Source: Bacillota bacterium
GTDB taxonomy: Bacteria; Bacillota; Clostridia; Christensenellales; CAG-138
Direction of reading: 5' to 3'
DNA length: 21,468 bases
Assembly: GCA_023453725.1 (NCBI GenBank)
Contig: JAEXTB010000028.1
Coordinates: 1 to 21,468 of the forward strand
The position numbers and the translations under genes are program-made. Shown piece after piece: positions 1 to 6,270 of this stretch (position 1 is its first letter; every line of letters begins with the position of its first letter). The notes under the pieces were generated by a model, which saw only the letters and a list, made by a program, of their open reading frames with translations, searched no databases and had not been told where the DNA came from.

Positions 1-91
1 CCAGCCTGTCCGGATCATTCTTCTTGTTTTTGAAGGTGTTGTAGTTCCTCTGCTTGCACTCTGTGCAGGCCAACGTGATTTTAACGCGCAT
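1..91 (-). CDS. rpmG: 50S ribosomal protein L33 (5' part, cut by window edge)
   Basis: The minus strand from the ATG at 91 reads [20 protein letters not shown] and continues [10 protein letters not shown] to the window edge, a near-consensus bacterial L33. L33 is a small zinc-ribbon protein of the large ribosomal subunit. The first zinc pair, C-T-E-C at residues 9-12, is present, so this is a zinc-binding (C+) paralogue; the second pair would lie beyond the edge. About 30 of roughly 50 residues are in the window. An AGGAGG ribosome site lies 7 nt upstream of the ATG. In Clostridia rpmG usually leads into secE and nusG, which would lie off the left side; that is inference. Confidence 0.95.
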   Translation of the reverse strand, partial: MRVKITLACTECKQRNYNTFKNKKNDPDRL

Positions 92-111
92 AATCCTTAC
101 CTCCTGGAATT

Positions 112-179
112 CAAACGGCCGTGCCCGTGCCGTTCGCTCAAACAAATTTGGCTCATCAAAAGAAAGCCCCTTGCGGGGT
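112..179 (-). promoter_or_regulatory. Structured rpmG leader with two hairpins
   Basis: Just after the predicted start of transcription the minus strand has a short CCCC-GCAA-GGGG hairpin (167-178) followed by CTTTCTTTT, which resembles a weak intrinsic terminator. Nearer the gene is a second stem, CGAACGGC with GCCGTTTG (112-136), ending about 8 nt before the ribosome site. No minus-strand gene lies upstream that would need a terminator here, so the structures belong to the rpmG leader. A role in attenuation or autoregulation is inference. Confidence 0.4.
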
Positions 180-189
180 GACCTTTTCA

Positions 190-218
190 AATCTATCACA
201 AACCTGACACGGTGTCAA
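190..218 (-). promoter_or_regulatory. Promoter for rpmG
   Basis: On the minus strand a perfect -35 TTGACA (213-218) is separated by 17 nt from a -10 TAGATT (190-195). It points at rpmG and implies a leader of about 90 nt. It is the best -35 match in the window. Confidence 0.7.
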
Positions 219-290
219 TGCCAAATTCCCACCGTCCGGGCTCTTTTTTACTTTACCTCACTTGCAAATTCTTGTAAACAAGATTCGCGT

Positions 291-319
291 TTTCCTTTTA
301 TTACGCCGTCTGCTATACT
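291..319 (+). promoter_or_regulatory. Promoter for the yhaM-like gene
   Basis: A -10 TATACT (314-319), preceded by TG one base upstream (extended -10), stands 17 nt after a weak -35 TTTCCT (291-296). The same TATACT -10 recurs before several other genes in the window. Confidence 0.45.
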
Positions 320-344
320 GGATACAATAAGAGACTTTTTGTAT

Positions 345-370
345 GCGGCGCTGTGATGCTACAGCGCCGT
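345..370 (+). promoter_or_regulatory. 5' UTR hairpin before the yhaM-like gene
   Basis: CGGCGCTGT (346-354) pairs perfectly with ACAGCGCCG (361-369) around a 6-nt loop. It has no T-tract, so it is not a terminator. It ends only a few bases before the AGGGGAG ribosome site and could affect translation or mRNA stability; that role is inference. Confidence 0.45.
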
Positions 371-390
371 GCTGATGAGGGGAGAATACT

Positions 391-1353
391 ATGGGCAGGA
401 TGCGGCTTTTGAGCACGGCGGAGGGCGCGAACGTCGAGGGCTTTTGCATCATAAAAAGCGTACAGGTCAAAACCAACATCAAGGGCAGCGCCTACCTTGA
501 CCTTGTCCTGGCTGACTGCGAGGGCGAGGCGGACGCCAAGCTGTGGGATTACAGTGCCCAGCAGCATGGCATGTTTGACGCGGACCAGGTGATCTGGATG
601 AAGGGCAGCATCAACGTCTGGAAGGACGCGGAGCAGCTGAAAGTGGATAAGATGCGCGCCGTCACGCAGGCGGACGCGGTGGATATGGCCATGCTGGTGC
701 CCTGCGCGCCGTTTGACCCGGAATGGATGTATTCTGAGCTGTTTGAAACGGCCGAAGCCTTCACTGACGACGACCTGCGGCGGCTGGTACAGTACCTGCT
801 GCGCACCAATAAAGAGCTGCTGCTGCGCGCGCCCGCCGCGGTAAAACTCCACCACGCCACGCGGGGGGGACTGCTGCACCACACGCTTTCCATTGTGCAG
901 GCGGCAAAAGCGCTTGCTCCGCTCTACCCGATGATTGACGCGGAGCTTGTTTACGCGGGAGCAATGCTGCACGATATTGCAAAGCTTGTGGAGATGGATA
1001 CGGGCTCGCTCGGCCTTGCGGGCGGCTACACGCCTGCGGGGCAGTTGATCGGCCACATCAGCCTGGGCGTGAGCATGGTGGCCTCCGCGTGCGAGCTTTT
1101 GGATATTCCGCAGGAGCTGTGCATGCTCATCCAGCATATGATACTTTCCCACCACAGCATGCCCGAATATGGCAGCCCCAAGGGGCCGATGTTTCCGGAG
1201 GCGGAGCTGCTTGCCCACCTTGACATGCTGGATAGTCGGCTCTATGAAATGTTTGATGCGCTTTCCGGCGTGCCCAAGGGCGGCTTTTCCGAGCGCGTTT
1301 GGGCGCTTGACAACCGCCAGATGTACCAGCACGGGCATGGGGATCTGAAGTAA
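391..1353 (+). CDS. yhaM: 3'-5' exoribonuclease, YhaM family (OB fold + HD domain)
   Basis: The 320-residue product has the layout and length of Bacillus YhaM (about 314 residues), a cytoplasmic 3'-to-5' exonuclease acting on RNA and single-stranded DNA. An N-terminal OB-fold nucleic-acid-binding part (about residues 10-100; LVLADCEGEADAKLWD) is followed by an HD metal-dependent domain (about 150-300). Candidate metal ligands are the His pair in GGLLHHTLS, His-Asp in MLHDIAK, His in LIGHISLG, the His residues of QHMILSHH, and Asp in AHLDMLDS. The ATG at 391 follows AGGGGAG at a good distance. The gene is monocistronic, divergent from rpmG, and closed by a strong terminator. The family call is firm; the exact substrate is inferred from the family. 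Confidence 0.9.
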   Translation: MGRMRLLSTAEGANVEGFCIIKSVQVKTNIKGSAYLDLVLADCEGEADAKLWDYSAQQHGMFDADQVIWMKGSINVWKDAEQLKVDKMRAVTQADAVDMAMLVPCAPFDPEWMYSELFETAEAFTDDDLRRLVQYLLRTNKELLLRAPAAVKLHHATRGGLLHHTLSIVQAAKALAPLYPMIDAELVYAGAMLHDIAKLVEMDTGSLGLAGGYTPAGQLIGHISLGVSMVASACELLDIPQELCMLIQHMILSHHSMPEYGSPKGPMFPEAELLAHLDMLDSRLYEMFDALSGVPKGGFSERVWALDNRQMYQHGHGDLK

Positions 1354-1363
1354 GATATGATGC

Positions 1364-1401
1364 AAAAAAAGAGCGGAAGGCACAGGCCTTCCGCTCTTTT
1401 T
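1364..1401. terminator. Bidirectional intrinsic terminator
   Basis: A perfect 10-bp stem, GAGCGGAAGG (1371-1380) with CCTTCCGCTC (1387-1396), has a run of T after it and a run of A before it. It can end both the yhaM-like transcript and the convergent minus-strand transcript. Confidence 0.92.
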
Positions 1402-1460
1402 GTTAGTGCCGCAATAATCACGGCGTCGATGCTTTTGGTGTGCGGATATACGCCGAACTC

Positions 1461-1910
1461 TTAAGAAAAAACCAAAGGCCGGTAACCGCCAATGCGCTCC
1501 AGAAGTAGGTAAGAAGAAACCCGACAAGCCTGGGCTTTTTCCTGCTGTTCATCCGTTGGAACCATTTCCATGGAGCCATTGATTAAAAAGTTCAACCCCA
1601 ACAGCAACCCCGGAATAAGCACCACAGGGATGGCAACACAAAGCCATTTGAGCACTTCACAAAAAGGCATGCCCAGCGTTGTATAGAAAGGCAGGACGTT
1701 CTGTTTTGCTTTCTGCCTTCTGACATACCAAGCAAGAAGCATTACGGCGGCAACAACCACAAAGAGCGGCAATAGTATGCTTATTTTAAACCCGCTAAGC
1801 GCCGTCCCGGCCCGCAGAATTCCATAGACGAGGGGTACCACAATCGCTCCATAAAGCACAAGAAAGATTGTGCCTATAATACGTACAAAGGAGAGGATTT
1901 TAAGTTTCAT
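1461..1910 (-). CDS. Small membrane protein of unknown function (three predicted helices)
   Basis: This 149-residue protein has three hydrophobic stretches, about residues 8-34, 42-62 and 84-110, with a basic loop (YVRRQKAKQ) after the second. I do not recognise a family. The ATG at 1910 has an AGGGAG site 9 nt upstream. It lies directly downstream of the lipoprotein gene. If the lipoprotein frame is counted to its second stop (1929-1931), the gap is only 18 nt, which suggests one operon. A shared role at the envelope is inference. Confidence 0.65.
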   Translation of the reverse strand: MKLKILSFVRIIGTIFLVLYGAIVVPLVYGILRAGTALSGFKISILLPLFVVVAAVMLLAWYVRRQKAKQNVLPFYTTLGMPFCEVLKWLCVAIPVVLIPGLLLGLNFLINGSMEMVPTDEQQEKAQACRVSSYLLLERIGGYRPLVFS

Positions 1911-1928
1911 ATCTTAATACTCCCTCTG

Positions 1929-2045
1929 TTATTCGAAGGGCACAACGGCAAGCAGCGTCGTTTCCCCCAGCGTCATATCGAATATCAGCAGGCGGCTGCG
2001 TTCCGGGTCTACTTCTACATACCAGGTGTTGCAGGCATTGTTCTG
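1929..2045 (-). other. In-frame coding-like extension after the lipoprotein's TAG stop
   Basis: After the TAG at 2046-2048 the same frame stays open for 38 codons and ends at TAA (1929-1931). The translation, QNNACNTWYVEVDPERSRLL followed by IFDMTLGETTLLAVVPFE, looks like real protein (a beta-rich tail), not noise. The second stop sits right at the ribosome site of the next gene, the spacing expected inside an operon. This suggests the original stop was the TAA and that the TAG is a nonsense mutation or a readthrough site. Confidence 0.6.
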
Positions 2046-3341
2046 CTACTTGTCTTCATCCGTTTCATAGCGAGGCGTATAGGGAATGGTATCGCTCACG
2101 GGTTCGCTTTGGCCTTCCCAATTGGTGAGAAATATACGGCTTTCGTCATGCCGCCAGGTATAGGCCCCCGCCTCGCTTACATAAAGCACCTGTTCGCGGG
2201 GTGTGGCGAGAATAAGTTCTTTCGTTTGCTGCATGGTATCAAGGTCAAGCGCAATGATTTTTTGTCCAGCTACATATCCTACATCATGCCTGTCACTCCA
2301 CGCGCCTCTGTACTTACGAATTACAAGATACTGCAGTCGCCCACCTGACCCTGAAAAACGCTTTATAAACGCTTCATCTCCTCCAAAATCCAGCGCATAT
2401 GTGCTTTTTTCAAGCTCATCACAAGGGTTGATTGCTACATCATGGGATGTAACATCAACAGCATATGGCATGCCTTGATAGAAAAACAGGTATCCCCGTT
2501 CCCCTCCATAAGGGGTACTTCCATTCCTTGCTTTGTTATCCAAACGCCAATAGCTGAATGTATCAAATATCCCGTCCTTATATCGGCCATATACCGCCAA
2601 AGACCCTCTATCCAGCATCCAGATTTGGTTCAAAGATAAATACGCGTTTGAGAGATTGTATTCTTTCTCCAGCGGAAATCCAAATAACATCAGGAGCGCC
2701 TTCTGCTTTTCTTTTGATTCCTTTTGACCTACCAATTGAGGATGGAGGGCATCCATAAGATAAGCAAATGGTTCATTCTCGGTTTCTTCATTGAATACAG
2801 CTTTCAACGAAAATTTTTCAAATGCCATGTCTTCCGGGCTACCATTTAAAACAACCTGCCGGCTTTGTTCCGGACCAGGTAGCGTAATAATGAAGCCCGC
2901 AGCGGGATTGTCTTTTTGGAATAAATATATTCCACGTTTCTTTTCATAATAATTCTTTTGCTGCTCCTTGCCGTCTTCTTCCGGCAACTCCCCATATACC
3001 AGCAGCGTATCCTTCCAGCAGGCGATTTCAGAAACCGGCCTGTCAAACGTATAGAGCATCTCTGGCTCCTGCTGCGGTTCCACGCGGCATAATTGAGCGC
3101 CATTCCCCATGGTACGCAGATAATAGACCGCAGCACCGTCATAACAAATTTTATCACCAAATTCAGGATAAAAGTAGTTTTCCCGTTGGTCTATGACAAG
3201 AACGTTTGGATTGTCCACTTCCGGCGGATGCCCACAGCCGCTTGGGCCAAACATGGACAGACATCCGGTAAAGCTCAGACAAATCAATATTAAGCAGCAA
3301 AGTTTTAAAATACGGAATAGCCGAACGTTGATTGCACGCAT
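2046..3341 (-). CDS. Putative secreted lipoprotein, unknown function, with in-frame amber codon near its 3' end
   Basis: The 431-residue product starts with a typical lipoprotein signal: basic MRAINVRLFRILK, a hydrophobic core, then LSFTGC with the lipidated Cys near residue 27. It is therefore expected to be anchored outside the cytoplasmic membrane. The mature part has many short beta-strand-like stretches with aromatic residues (AVYYLRTM, TLLVYGEL, SLAVYGRYKDG), compatible with a beta-propeller, but no named family is recognised. The frame stops at TAG (2046-2048), yet protein-like sequence continues in frame for 38 codons, so the annotated C-terminus may be truncated. The gene sits in an AT-richer block and probably leads an operon with the downstream membrane protein. 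Confidence 0.75.
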   Translation of the reverse strand: MRAINVRLFRILKLCCLILICLSFTGCLSMFGPSGCGHPPEVDNPNVLVIDQRENYFYPEFGDKICYDGAAVYYLRTMGNGAQLCRVEPQQEPEMLYTFDRPVSEIACWKDTLLVYGELPEEDGKEQQKNYYEKKRGIYLFQKDNPAAGFIITLPGPEQSRQVVLNGSPEDMAFEKFSLKAVFNEETENEPFAYLMDALHPQLVGQKESKEKQKALLMLFGFPLEKEYNLSNAYLSLNQIWMLDRGSLAVYGRYKDGIFDTFSYWRLDNKARNGSTPYGGERGYLFFYQGMPYAVDVTSHDVAINPCDELEKSTYALDFGGDEAFIKRFSGSGGRLQYLVIRKYRGAWSDRHDVGYVAGQKIIALDLDTMQQTKELILATPREQVLYVSEAGAYTWRHDESRIFLTNWEGQSEPVSDTIPYTPRYETDEDK

Positions 3342-3402
3342 CTGACTTTACCTGCTTTCTCTCGACAATGCCGGGTAAATTGCTTTCATAGTGTTTTGGT
3401 AT

Positions 3403-3431
3403 ATTGTACCATAAGCACATTTGTTCGTAAA
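3403..3431 (-). promoter_or_regulatory. Promoter for the lipoprotein gene
   Basis: On the minus strand TTTACG (3426-3431) and TACAAT (3403-3408) are 17 nt apart and about 60 nt upstream of the lipoprotein ATG. Confidence 0.5.
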
Positions 3432-3451
3432 GCCAGGTACGATGAAGTGTG

Positions 3452-3481
3452 CGAAAAAAAGCGGGGCACATAGCCCCGCTT
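3452..3481 (-). terminator. Intrinsic terminator after the 216-residue unknown gene
   Basis: AAGCGGGGC (3459-3467) pairs with GCCCCGCTT (3473-3481) around a 5-nt loop. On the minus strand it is followed by a run of seven T, directly after the stop of the gene at 3485. Confidence 0.9.
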
Positions 3482-3484
3482 GCT

Positions 3485-4135
3485 CTAAACGGTATGTTCG
3501 CTTTCTTCGTCGGTCACGCGTATTGAAATGGAATACTTTTTCGCCGTGTTACGAACGGTATCCAATATTTCCTGCATACCGGCTTGAGAAGGCTCTATTT
3601 TTACGCCAATTCCATCTTTATCTCCAATGGGATAGATATGAAACCGATGGTTCTTTTCCACCTCCTGCAGGTTTTCCCTTGTGAATGCTGTTTCTCGGCT
3701 TGCAGCATAAATCCTGCAGAGCTCCGATAGATCAAACAAGTCCGACGAGCATTCATATACGGTCGTCAAGACGGATTTAGAAGCCTTACCCAGCAACACA
3801 TACCTGTTGCGTGCACGATCCACTTGATCAAAAGAGCCCCTGTAATACGTTCTTGCCACCTCCGCAACCCACTCGCTTTGCCAGCTCTCATATAAGGATC
3901 CATGCACGCAAAAAACAGCATTGTACTCTTGCAACAGGTCATACATCATGTCTACCATGAGGTAATTAAAGACTTCCCCATTGAAAAAGTCGCCCTTATA
4001 ATGTTCTGGAATCGCAAAGAATACATTATCTGGCGATAATACAACCGCTTTGAGTTCCGACAGGTACCCTGCCTCCGGCTCGGATTTGGGGGCGCGTTTT
4101 ATCATCGATTGCAGCATTTTTGATAGGATACGCAT
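3485..4135 (-). CDS. Hypothetical protein, 216 residues
   Basis: The ATG at 4135 is preferred because AAGGTGG lies 8 nt upstream; a longer frame to 4201 would run through the promoter. The product starts MRILSKMLQSMIKRAPKSEP and is soluble, acidic and mixed alpha/beta, with no signal peptide or membrane segment. Distinctive stretches are FAIPEHYKGDFFNGEVFNYL and FHIYPIGDKDGIGVKIEP. I do not recognise a family. It is monocistronic, with its own promoter and terminator, next to the DUF4176/repeat-protein pair. A role as an immunity or accessory protein for that locus is possible but only by position. Confidence 0.6.
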   Translation of the reverse strand: MRILSKMLQSMIKRAPKSEPEAGYLSELKAVVLSPDNVFFAIPEHYKGDFFNGEVFNYLMVDMMYDLLQEYNAVFCVHGSLYESWQSEWVAEVARTYYRGSFDQVDRARNRYVLLGKASKSVLTTVYECSSDLFDLSELCRIYAASRETAFTRENLQEVEKNHRFHIYPIGDKDGIGVKIEPSQAGMQEILDTVRNTAKKYSISIRVTDEESEHTV

Positions 4136-4162
4136 GGCAATCCACCTTATCAGCCAATTTAC

Positions 4163-4193
4163 TATATAATACCATAGGACAACAGTTCGCAAA
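4163..4193 (-). promoter_or_regulatory. Possible promoter for the 216-residue unknown gene
   Basis: On the minus strand TTTGCG (4188-4193) lies 16 nt from TATTAT (4166-4171); an overlapping TATATA (4163-4168) gives 18 nt from TTGCGA. It is about 30 nt upstream of the chosen ATG. Confidence 0.4.
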
Positions 4194-4222
4194 GCATGCA
4201 TTTAAAAGTTTATGCATTAAAC

Positions 4223-4252
4223 AAAGGCGGGGCCATAACCCCGCCTTTATTT
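4223..4252 (-). terminator. Intrinsic terminator after the DUF4176 gene
   Basis: AAAGGCGGGG (4223-4232) pairs with CCCCGCCTTT (4239-4248) around a 6-nt loop. On the minus strand it is followed by GTTT, and it lies just past the DUF4176 stop codon. Confidence 0.85.
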
Positions 4253-4264
4253 AAAATATCAGTT

Positions 4265-4516
4265 TTATGCTTGGTTTAATATTCGCTGCATTTCGTATTC
4301 ATACTCAGATACCCAACCCGGATGGAGCACGGTTGCTATTTCCTCATGCTCGAAAAAGATATTATATTGGTCGCCTAAATTCCCCTCCGGATACAGGCAA
4401 GCCACATAGTCCCATTCCTTATTGTTTTTAGATTGAATTTGCCTGCGCCCAAAAATCATAAGAGGGCGATTCCCGCCCACTAAAAGCACGACTGTGCCAA
4501 TCGGATAATACGTCAT
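4265..4516 (-). CDS. DUF4176 domain protein
   Basis: The 83-residue product begins MTYYPIGTVVLLVGGNRPLM and contains YPEGNLGDQYNIFF followed by HEEIATVLHPG, matching the whole DUF4176 family pattern (YPIGTVVLL, then a YPEGN-G segment, then a HEDI-like tail). The ATG at 4516 is chosen because AGGAGGAGG lies just upstream; the longer frame to 4543 would start inside that ribosome site. Family knowledge: DUF4176 proteins are small cytosolic proteins often encoded next to type VIIb secretion (LXG/WXG100) genes and implicated as partners in effector export. Here it lies 14 nt downstream of a large repeat protein gene, so it probably shares its transcript. No WXG100, EssC or LXG gene is in the window. 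Confidence 0.82.
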   Translation of the reverse strand: MTYYPIGTVVLLVGGNRPLMIFGRRQIQSKNNKEWDYVACLYPEGNLGDQYNIFFEHEEIATVLHPGWVSEYEYEMQRILNQA

Positions 4517-4530
4517 AGAGTTACCTCCTC

Positions 4531-5628
4531 CTATGCTTCCCACTCTATTTGGTTAGCAATCCATTCGCCAACCCAATCACCAATAATCCCACCAACAACG
4601 CCGCCTATAATAGTCCCTAACCCAGGTATAGGAATAAGGGCCGTTCCTGCCAATGCGCCAAGTTTAGCGCCGATTGCACTTCCCGCCACGCCTCCAATGG
4701 CAACGCCAGTCTTCCTTCCTATTTTTTGGTCATCTGCAGCGTCAGATAGGACTGCCGAATATATATTTACTCCATCAACCACACCGCCAATAAATGATAT
4801 CGCCGGTCCTCCTTGCTTAATTATTTTATATATGCCTTCATCCGGCAGGTTTTCGTATTCAATTTGCGGAAAATATATATCTGTCGGCTCAGCCCTGCCC
4901 AGTTCCATGTTTTGCGCCCATTCAAGAGTTCTTCTCGCATCCTGTGTGCCTTGCTCAATCACAGAGGCACTAGGTTTCATTAATGATTGATATACCTGAT
5001 TAGAATGATTGGTCTCTCCAGGAAATAATGGGCTGGTCATTTTAGATGCCGCATCTTGTGCTGTTGCCAGTTGCTCCCGCTGTTCTTTAAGACGCTCTTC
5101 TGCTCGGCGCAGACCCGCGGGTGATGACTCAGCTTGACGTTGAGCAACTACTCTATCAAGAATTTCTTTTGCATCTTGAGAGCCCTGCTTTATTACTTCA
5201 GCACTTGGCTTCATTAATGCCTGATCTACATAACTGGCGCTTTCTTCTTCAGATTTTGGCAAAAAACCACTAGTGAAGCCTGAAGCAATATCTTGCGCCA
5301 AAGAAGCAAGTCTCTCCCGTTTTTTCCTTTCTTCCTCTTCCGCTTTACGAAACTTTGGCATCGTTACGGCATTTTTTCGTTCAATCTCTTTTATTTGCTC
5401 AAAAACCTTTTCCACATCCTGCGCCCCTTTTGCAAGCACCGTCGGATTGGGTTTTATGTATGCTCCCTCCAACTGAGCCAGATCTACTTTTCCGGTGTTC
5501 TTAGGTAACGTCGGGCTAGTTCCTGACCCTGTATATGAAGGATTCACTTTATCCATTAATTCCTGCCGCTTTTGTTCGATCTCTCGCCGTCTTTGAAATT
5601 CTCTTGCTCTTGCTTTTTCTGCTTGCAA
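4531..5628 (-). CDS. 3' frame of the split repeat protein (repeats 2-5 and glycine-zipper domain)
   Basis: This frame is open from 5724 down to the TAG at 4531. The most upstream start-like codon is a TTG at 5628 with no well-spaced ribosome site; the first ATG is at 5556, behind a weak GCAGGA. It carries the repeats starting YIKPNP, LMKPSAEV and LMKPSASV, much charged coiled-coil-like helix (RRREIEQKRQELMDK, EEEERKKRERLA), and the glycine-rich C-terminus ending ANQIEWEA. Poor initiation supports its being the continuation of the upstream frame, not an independent gene. The DUF4176 gene starts 14 nt after its stop. Confidence 0.6.
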   Translation of the reverse strand: MQAEKARAREFQRRREIEQKRQELMDKVNPSYTGSGTSPTLPKNTGKVDLAQLEGAYIKPNPTVLAKGAQDVEKVFEQIKEIERKNAVTMPKFRKAEEEERKKRERLASLAQDIASGFTSGFLPKSEEESASYVDQALMKPSAEVIKQGSQDAKEILDRVVAQRQAESSPAGLRRAEERLKEQREQLATAQDAASKMTSPLFPGETNHSNQVYQSLMKPSASVIEQGTQDARRTLEWAQNMELGRAEPTDIYFPQIEYENLPDEGIYKIIKQGGPAISFIGGVVDGVNIYSAVLSDAADDQKIGRKTGVAIGGVAGSAIGAKLGALAGTALIPIPGLGTIIGGVVGGIIGDWVGEWIANQIEWEA

Positions 5629-5905
5629 TTCCTCAATGCTAGCCGGTCTCCCATGCCTGTCACTGAGTGTTTTTCGGGCATCCTCAGTGCGATTTTGAAC
5701 TGTTATGGGATTGGGCTTTATAACCCCCCCTCAATTTCCGGCAAATTGGTCTTTCCGCTCGTCTTAGGCATCATCGAGCTAGTTCCGGATCCCGTGTATG
5801 AAGCATTGGTCTTATCCAATAACTCCTGCAGTTTTTGTTCGGCCTCCCGCTTTCTTTGATATTCTCTTGCTCTTGTTTTTTCTGCCTGCAATTCATCAAC
5901 GGTAA
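5484..5905 (-). repeat. Recent tandem duplication inside the repeat protein gene
   Basis: The segment around 5484-5640 and that around 5747-5905 are clearly similar at DNA level (both encode SYTGSGTS, ELQAEK-ARARE- and the charged helix). Equivalent positions are 263 nt apart (for example the Glu codons at 5467-5469 and 5730-5732). 263 is one short of 88 codons, which independently indicates one missing base between the copies. Confidence 0.7.
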
Positions 5906-6140
5906 CAGGTTTTTGCCGACCCATATTCTTCACCCGGTCTAATATCTTTACCGTTTCCGGAACACCTTGGGCAATTATTTGATCATTCGGCTTTATAAAC
6001 CCTTTCTCCCAGGTCCGTAAATCAATCTTATTGTTCGCATTAGGTAGAAATTGGCTGACACTCATTCCTGACAATGCAACCCCGATTGCCGAAAGTGGCT
6101 GATCTTGATTCTTTCCCGTTCCTGTATTCTTTGCCATCAT
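5718..6140 (-). CDS. 5' frame of the split repeat protein (N-terminus and repeat 1)
   Basis: The 140-residue frame starts MMAKNTGTGKNQDQPLSAIG behind a GGGGGA site and contains one full repeat (FIKPNDQIIAQGVPETVKIL, then the charged helix REYQRKREAEQKLQELLDK). It ends EIEGGL-stop one codon after the G7 tract. It has no signal peptide, and its first residues do not look like an LXG domain. It is the natural N-terminus of the protein that continues in the -1 frame. Confidence 0.65.
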   Translation of the reverse strand: MMAKNTGTGKNQDQPLSAIGVALSGMSVSQFLPNANNKIDLRTWEKGFIKPNDQIIAQGVPETVKILDRVKNMGRQKPVTVDELQAEKTRAREYQRKREAEQKLQELLDKTNASYTGSGTSSMMPKTSGKTNLPEIEGGL

Positions 6141-6163
6141 GCTTCCCCCTTTTTACATTTTGG

Positions 6164-6212
6164 TAAAACAAAACGGAGCGGGGGATGGGGGTAATCCCCA
6201 TGCTCCGCTCCG
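6164..6212 (-). terminator. Strong intrinsic terminator after the MFS gene
   Basis: On the minus strand CGGAGCGG pairs with CCGCTCCG (outer stem, 6205-6212 with 6174-6181) and ATGGGG with CCCCAT (inner stem), followed by TTTTGTTTT. It lies after the MFS stop and only about 25 nt before the start of the repeat protein gene. Confidence 0.85.
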
Positions 6213-6228
6213 GATATCCGATGCTACC

Positions 6229-6234
6229 ACTATA
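6229..6234 (-). promoter_or_regulatory. Possible -10 element for the repeat-protein operon
   Basis: On the minus strand TATAGT preceded by TGG could be an extended -10. No good -35 is seen 17 nt upstream. If used, the terminator hairpin at 6164-6212 would fall in the 5' leader of the repeat-protein mRNA. Confidence 0.25.
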
Positions 6235-6270
6235 CCACAGGAAAGTCTTATTGTGCTGTGAGAAGCGTTG

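Larger units (their letters stand above)
4531..6140 (-). pseudogene. Five-repeat protein with glycine-zipper C-terminus, split by a frameshift at a G7 tract
   Basis: Two minus-strand frames (6140 to 5718, and 5724 to 4531) form one protein of about 535 residues if one extra base is read in the run of seven G at 5724-5730. The junction then becomes EIEGG-VIKPNP, matching the other repeat junctions (LEGAYIKPNP). Five units of about 80-90 residues begin [FVYL]-[IM]-K-P-[NS] and contain a G-x-Q-D-like signature; they are rich in charged helix. The C-terminus (about 100 residues) has a glycine-zipper stretch (AIGGVAGSAIGAKLGALAG, then GLGTIIGGVVGGIIGDWVG), as seen in membrane-inserting or colicin-like proteins. 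It may be a decayed gene, a phase-variable gene, or one decoded by -1 frameshifting. Together with DUF4176 it resembles a type VII effector locus; that function is inference. Confidence 0.6.

Noticed and set aside
313..1527. 404-residue open frame antisense to the yhaM-like gene
   Set aside because: It mirrors the codon pattern of the GC-rich sense gene, has no ribosome site, and runs through a strong terminator; it encodes no recognisable protein.
2046..2048. Pyrrolysine decoding of the TAG in the lipoprotein gene
   Set aside because: No pyl genes or methylamine methyltransferase context is visible; mutation or ordinary readthrough is simpler.
6174..6240. tRNA-like D-arm sequence (GGTATAGTGGTAGC) with a 7-bp CGGAGCG/CGCTCCG closing stem on the minus strand
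   Set aside because: The closing stem belongs to a terminator with a T tail, spans only about 40 nt, and no anticodon or T arm can be formed.
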